Shown piece after piece: positions 5,738 through 5,900 of a stretch of DNA of 5,900 bases. The notes under the pieces are model-generated. The model was not told the DNA's origin. It made no database searches and was given only the letters and a program-made list of their open reading frames with translations. The DNA lies in contig MIBK01000044.1 in the NCBI GenBank assembly GCA_001829505.1, positions 23,624 to 29,523 of the forward strand. Reading direction: 5' to 3'. The translations under genes were made by a program, and so were the position numbers. The stretch comes from Spirochaetes bacterium RBG_16_67_19 (GTDB lineage Bacteria; Spirochaetota; Spirochaetia; SZUA-6; DRHE01). Position 1 is the stretch's first letter. Every line of letters begins with the position of its first letter.

Positions 5738-5900
5738 ATGCGAAACATAGCACAACGAGTTCTCATCGCCGCGTGCGCAGCACTCTTCTATTCCTGCGCG
5801 ACGATCGGCCCAGAGGAGGTCAAGCAGGAAAGCGGCTTCTACTATGGGTTCGGCTCCGGCGTTACGGCCTCAGAAGCCGCGGTGGAAGCCAAGCGTGACC
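5738..5900 (+). CDS. Putative lipoprotein, partial (N-terminus only)
   Basis: The frame starts at the ATG at 5738 and is open to the window edge (54 codons). A signal peptide (MRNIAQR, then a hydrophobic core rich in Ala and Leu) leads to F-Y-S-C with Cys20 as the probable lipidated residue. Phe at -3 and Tyr at -2 depart from the usual L-(A/S)-(G/A)-C lipobox; relaxed lipoboxes of this sort are known in spirochaetes. The mature part contains FYYGFGSGVTASEAAVEAKR (34-53), a G-x-G-x-G/S-x-x-EA-x-x-A-x-R pattern like the start of LPP20-type or related envelope lipoprotein domains. That link is tentative because only 35 mature residues are visible. There is no Shine-Dalgarno before the ATG. It is separated from the ECF operon by a strong terminator and has its own promoter candidate. 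Confidence 0.7.
   Translation, partial: MRNIAQRVLIAACAALFYSCATIGPEEVKQESGFYYGFGSGVTASEAAVEAKRD

Noticed and set aside
1..5900. CRISPR arrays, insertion sequences, tRNA or rRNA genes, riboswitches.
   Set aside because: No spaced repeats, transposase sequence, terminal inverted repeats or recognisable structured RNA were seen on reading both strands by eye.

Overview
The window is high-GC bacterial chromosome (roughly 60-65% G+C by eye), densely coded and free of recognisable mobile elements, tRNA, rRNA or CRISPR. Two predicted lipoproteins with signal peptides point to a Gram-negative (diderm) host. The relaxed lipobox of the last gene (F-Y-S-C) and its YGFGSG...EA lipoprotein motif are reminiscent of spirochaetes. 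That is a low-confidence guess, because no phylogenetic marker lies in the window.

Layout. (1) 54-752, minus strand: an aquaporin Z water channel with intact NPA motifs and the water-type selectivity filter, preceded by a good promoter and ribosome binding site. (2) 875-2848, plus strand, divergent from it: a 657-residue lipoprotein with a complete trypsin-like His-Asp-Ser triad in its N-terminal third and about 400 unrecognised C-terminal residues. (3) 2875-4335, minus strand, convergent with the protease: a membrane-anchored DUF362 protein with three N-terminal hydrophobic segments. A short GC-rich inverted repeat separates the two convergent genes. (4) 4405-5522, plus strand, divergent from DUF362: a compact putative operon of a 63-residue stand-alone MshEN/GspE-N-like domain, an ECF sigma factor, and a roughly 101-residue two-helix membrane protein. 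It ends in a strong rho-independent terminator at 5536-5569. (5) 5570-5737: an AT-richer intergenic region with a palindrome, one copy of a 12-bp repeat and a sigma-54-like -24/-12 element. (6) 5738 to the window edge: the start of another lipoprotein, cut off at 54 residues.

How the genes may work together. The only clear functional grouping is the three-gene ECF cassette. The sigma factor would redirect RNA polymerase. The small membrane protein is the natural candidate for its membrane-side regulator, since no zinc-binding anti-sigma gene is present. The MshEN-like domain resembles the c-di-GMP-binding domain of type II secretion/type IV pilus ATPases but has no ATPase attached, so it could act as a small ligand-sensing adaptor. 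This module is the most interesting thing in the window, and its function is inference. Several genes (protease, DUF362, last lipoprotein) lack a visible Shine-Dalgarno sequence and have promoter-like elements almost touching the start codon, which suggests leaderless or very short-leader mRNAs.
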